NCBI GenBank assembly: GCA_021779695.1
Contig: JAJYAE010000132.1
Coordinates: forward strand, 1-11,550
Length of the DNA: 11,550 bases
Source: Acidobacteriota bacterium
Lineage (GTDB): Bacteria > Acidobacteriota > Terriglobia > Terriglobales > Acidobacteriaceae
Direction of reading: 5' to 3'
The translations under genes and the position numbers were made by a program. The notes beneath the pieces were generated by a model. It ran no database searches and was not told the DNA's origin. It was given only the letters and a program-made list of their open reading frames with translations. Positions 9,557 through 11,550 of the stretch are shown here, piece by piece; the stretch's first letter is position 1; every line of letters starts with the position of its first letter.

Positions 9557-11227
9557 TCAGAAATCGGCGCGCTTCCCCGATTCGGTGGCCAACTGCATCA
9601 CGTCAAGCCGCGGTTTCCAGGGATCCGGGATTGCCCCGGCTGAGCCATCGGGATGGAATTCAAAGATCAAATCCTTGTTGGGATCGTAGCGCGGCCACGC
9701 CGGCAGCCCCGTACCATTCGGATCGCCGATCTTGGCGAAATGGACCCAGTAGCTTTGCGCCATCCGGGAGATCGCTTGATCCTGGGCTGTCGGCGGGGTT
9801 GGCGGGCCGAAGCCTGCGACGCCCAAGGTGCCGAATACGAAGGGGATTTCACCGCCGTGAGGGGTCCCCGGTAACCGTTCCCGCAGCGCAGTCTGTACGT
9901 AGGAGAACCGATAGAGATAGACGGGAGAACCGCTGGCTGCGAATGCCCTCGCTGCGAAACGGGCTGGCTCTGCCTGGCCGAAGTCGTTGTTCGCTTCGGA
10001 TAACAAGGTGGCCAAAGCAGTCTTTCCGTCGGGATCGTAGGCCGCCTTCGCCTGAGCGCTCCATCGGCCGAAATGAGCAAACAGCTGCTCCTTGGTAGTT
10101 GCCCTGATCCGGGGACCTGCAAAGTCGGCGCTGTTGCTTCCTAGCATGAGTGGAACATGCGGCGCACGGCCTGCTTTGTAGGCTGTCTCCGCAGTCTCTG
10201 TGATCAGCTTGCCGTCAAGGATTGGCGTCGTTTCGTAGGATGGCACGTTGACTCCTGGCTGGGCCGGCGCTCCGCGAAGAACCTCTTCGGCGCTGAGGGC
10301 GCGCAGACGGGCCAATGCGGCTTGATCCGTGCCCTCGATTCCCATCGAGCGCGCGAAGTTGATCCCGATCGTCTCGGCTGAAACCGGATAGTTCGGATCC
10401 ACACCGTCCTTGCTCAAGGGACGGGCAGTGAGCACGCTGTCGCGCGAGCCGCCAGACTCGACGATGGCCTTTTGGAACAGGCCGCGCGCCTTGGGCATCG
10501 TAAGGAGGCTGTGCACCGAAACGCCGCCCGCGGAGAACCCAAAGATCGTGACGTTGTTCGGATCGCCTCCGAAAGCAGTGATGTTGCGCTTAACCCACCG
10601 CAGCGCCGCGATCTCATCCATATACGCGTAGTTCGCCTTTAACTCATCGGGGCGCTCGTGACTCAGCGCGGGAAAGGCAAAGAACCCGAAGCGGCCCACG
10701 CGGTAATTGGCAGCGACCAGGATGACGCCTTGTTTTGCGAACTGGGCTCCCGATGTCAACGGCATCGCGCTGGAGCCGCCCACGAATCCGCCCCCGTAGA
10801 TCCAGAACATCACGGGTAGCTTTGCACCTAGTGTGGCACCCGCGGGGCTCCAGACGTTCAGGAACAAGCAGTCTTCCGATGGCGCCTGCGTCAGAGGCCC
10901 ACCAGGTGCGGGCGGCGGGCCGAACCGTGCCTGCATGCAGTCCGCTCCGAATTCTGTCGCATGCCGCACGCCGGACCACCGCGCCACCGGCTGAGGCGGA
11001 CGCCACCGCAGGTCGCCCACCGGAGGTGCTGCAAATGGAATGCCTTTGTAAGAAACGACGCCGTCTTCAACCACCCCTTGCAACTGGCCGCTGTCCACTC
11101 GCACAAGAGGAGGCGTCTGCTGCGCGGCGGAGCCAACACCCATCGCAGCCACCCCCGCCAGCCAACACAACAGAAGCTTGATCAACCTGGAAGCCTCCGT
11201 GACGCTGTGGCCACGTTCTGCGCGCAT
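9557..11227 (-). CDS. Secreted type-B carboxylesterase (556 aa)
   Basis: An exported ester hydrolase of the COesterase family (PnbA-like). ATG 11227 is chosen because AAAGGAG lies 7 nt upstream; an ATG at 11245 is in frame but has a weaker site. The signal peptide covers about residues 1-36 (LIKLLLCWLAGVAAMGVGSAA). The family signature SEDCLFLNVW (117-126) is present. YGGGF (144-148) is the oxyanion loop. The nucleophile is S232 in GFSAGG, where most family members have E or Q before the serine. The His of the triad is in GTPHGGEIPFVFG. The acid position reads GSNSADF, so an Asp may replace the usual Glu. The length is normal. It lies 75 bp after an aldo/keto reductase and 141 bp before the molybdenum enzyme. 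It probably frees an alcohol or acid from an ester in the periplasm; the substrate is unknown. Confidence 0.93.
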   Translation of the reverse strand: MRAERGHSVTEASRLIKLLLCWLAGVAAMGVGSAAQQTPPLVRVDSGQLQGVVEDGVVSYKGIPFAAPPVGDLRWRPPQPVARWSGVRHATEFGADCMQARFGPPPAPGGPLTQAPSEDCLFLNVWSPAGATLGAKLPVMFWIYGGGFVGGSSAMPLTSGAQFAKQGVILVAANYRVGRFGFFAFPALSHERPDELKANYAYMDEIAALRWVKRNITAFGGDPNNVTIFGFSAGGVSVHSLLTMPKARGLFQKAIVESGGSRDSVLTARPLSKDGVDPNYPVSAETIGINFARSMGIEGTDQAALARLRALSAEEVLRGAPAQPGVNVPSYETTPILDGKLITETAETAYKAGRAPHVPLMLGSNSADFAGPRIRATTKEQLFAHFGRWSAQAKAAYDPDGKTALATLLSEANNDFGQAEPARFAARAFAASGSPVYLYRFSYVQTALRERLPGTPHGGEIPFVFGTLGVAGFGPPTPPTAQDQAISRMAQSYWVHFAKIGDPNGTGLPAWPRYDPNKDLIFEFHPDGSAGAIPDPWKPRLDVMQLATESGKRADF

Positions 11228-11302
11228 ATCATTGCTCCTTTGCATTGTTCCCTCTTCTCGATTTCGGTTATCTCAACGATTCGCTCAGCGTTGCGGATAT
11301 TT

Positions 11303-11550
11303 CTACTTTGCGGGTGCTTCAACACCGGAGAGCAACAGAACCATTGCCGGCAACCGCGCACCGTGGACCGGCGTGCGGAGCAACGCGGCATTCAGCTGTG
11401 TGATTTCGCCGAGTGAGAAGTGCACGGTGTCCGCGCCGATGTTGTCGAGCATCTGCGGCATCTTGGTCGTGCCAGGAATAGGGACAATCCACGGTTTCTG
11501 CTCCATCAGCCTGGCCAGGGCGATTTGTGCGGGAACAGCTTGTTCCCGCA
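11303..11550 (-). CDS. Partial aldo/keto reductase, C-terminal end, runs off the right edge
   Basis: The last 82 codons of an aldo/keto reductase, still open at the window edge. The frame reads through the ATG at 11506 without a stop: REQAVPAQIALARLMEQKPW, then IVPIPGTTK. This aligns with [17 protein letters not shown] and IVPIPGTTK of the reductase at 5711-6703, so the true start lies outside the window and 11506 is internal. This part holds the NADPH-binding C-terminal region; the catalytic tetrad is not visible. The end, HGARLPAMVLLLSGVEAPAK, corresponds to [15 protein letters not shown] in the paralogue. It is followed after 75 nt by the esterase and is probably in the same transcript. 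Confidence 0.92.
   Translation of the reverse strand, partial: REQAVPAQIALARLMEQKPWIVPIPGTTKMPQMLDNIGADTVHFSLGEITQLNAALLRTPVHGARLPAMVLLLSGVEAPAK

Noticed and set aside
9451..10098. Plus-strand frame of 215 aa opposite the esterase
   Set aside because: Arg/Pro-rich shadow of the carboxylesterase gene with no family features.

Overview
The window looks like chromosome of a soil-type bacterium, most likely an acidobacterium (Terriglobia; Granulicella/Edaphobacter type). This is an inference. It rests on moderately GC-rich coding, strong AGGAG-type ribosome sites, many secreted or Tat-exported enzymes, and a cupin domain that closely resembles, from memory, the cupin hydroxynitrile lyase of Granulicella tundricola. 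No rRNA, tRNA or CRISPR array was seen.

Left part (1-3160), accessory. Two overlapping genes for very basic proteins run leftward: an unrecognised 217-residue protein (718-65) and a second gene (from 68) that starts inside its stop codon and leaves the window. A large inverted repeat sits directly against the start codon of the first. To the right, on the + strand, lie a SAM-dependent methyltransferase of the Methyltransf_24 type (1157-1813) and an ISAzo13-family insertion sequence whose DDE transposase looks intact (1888-3093). About 90 bp upstream of and running into the methyltransferase is a diverged second copy of the left end of this insertion sequence, so the methyltransferase sits between two related IS ends.

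Right part (3163-11550), one long minus-strand metabolic cluster. In transcription order: the C-terminal end of an aldo/keto reductase (enters from the right edge), a secreted type-B carboxylesterase, the [2Fe-2S] and the Tat-exported molybdopterin subunits of an xanthine dehydrogenase/isoquinoline-oxidoreductase-type enzyme (ATGA overlap), a full aldo/keto reductase, a secreted cupin fused to a carboxymuconolactone-decarboxylase-like domain, a secreted single cupin, and a secreted alpha/beta hydrolase. Gaps within the core from the [2Fe-2S] subunit to the small cupin are -4 to 35 bp, which suggests one transcript. The set resembles an oxidative carbonyl/ester catabolism or detoxification module: esterases release alcohols or acids, the molybdenum enzyme oxidises aldehydes or N-heterocycles in the periplasm, aldo/keto reductases reduce carbonyls in the cytoplasm. 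The substrate cannot be read from the sequence.

The parts least explained by known families are the hairpin-fronted basic gene pair at the left edge and the duplicated IS end bracketing the methyltransferase. The enzyme cluster is made of familiar families in an unusual combination.
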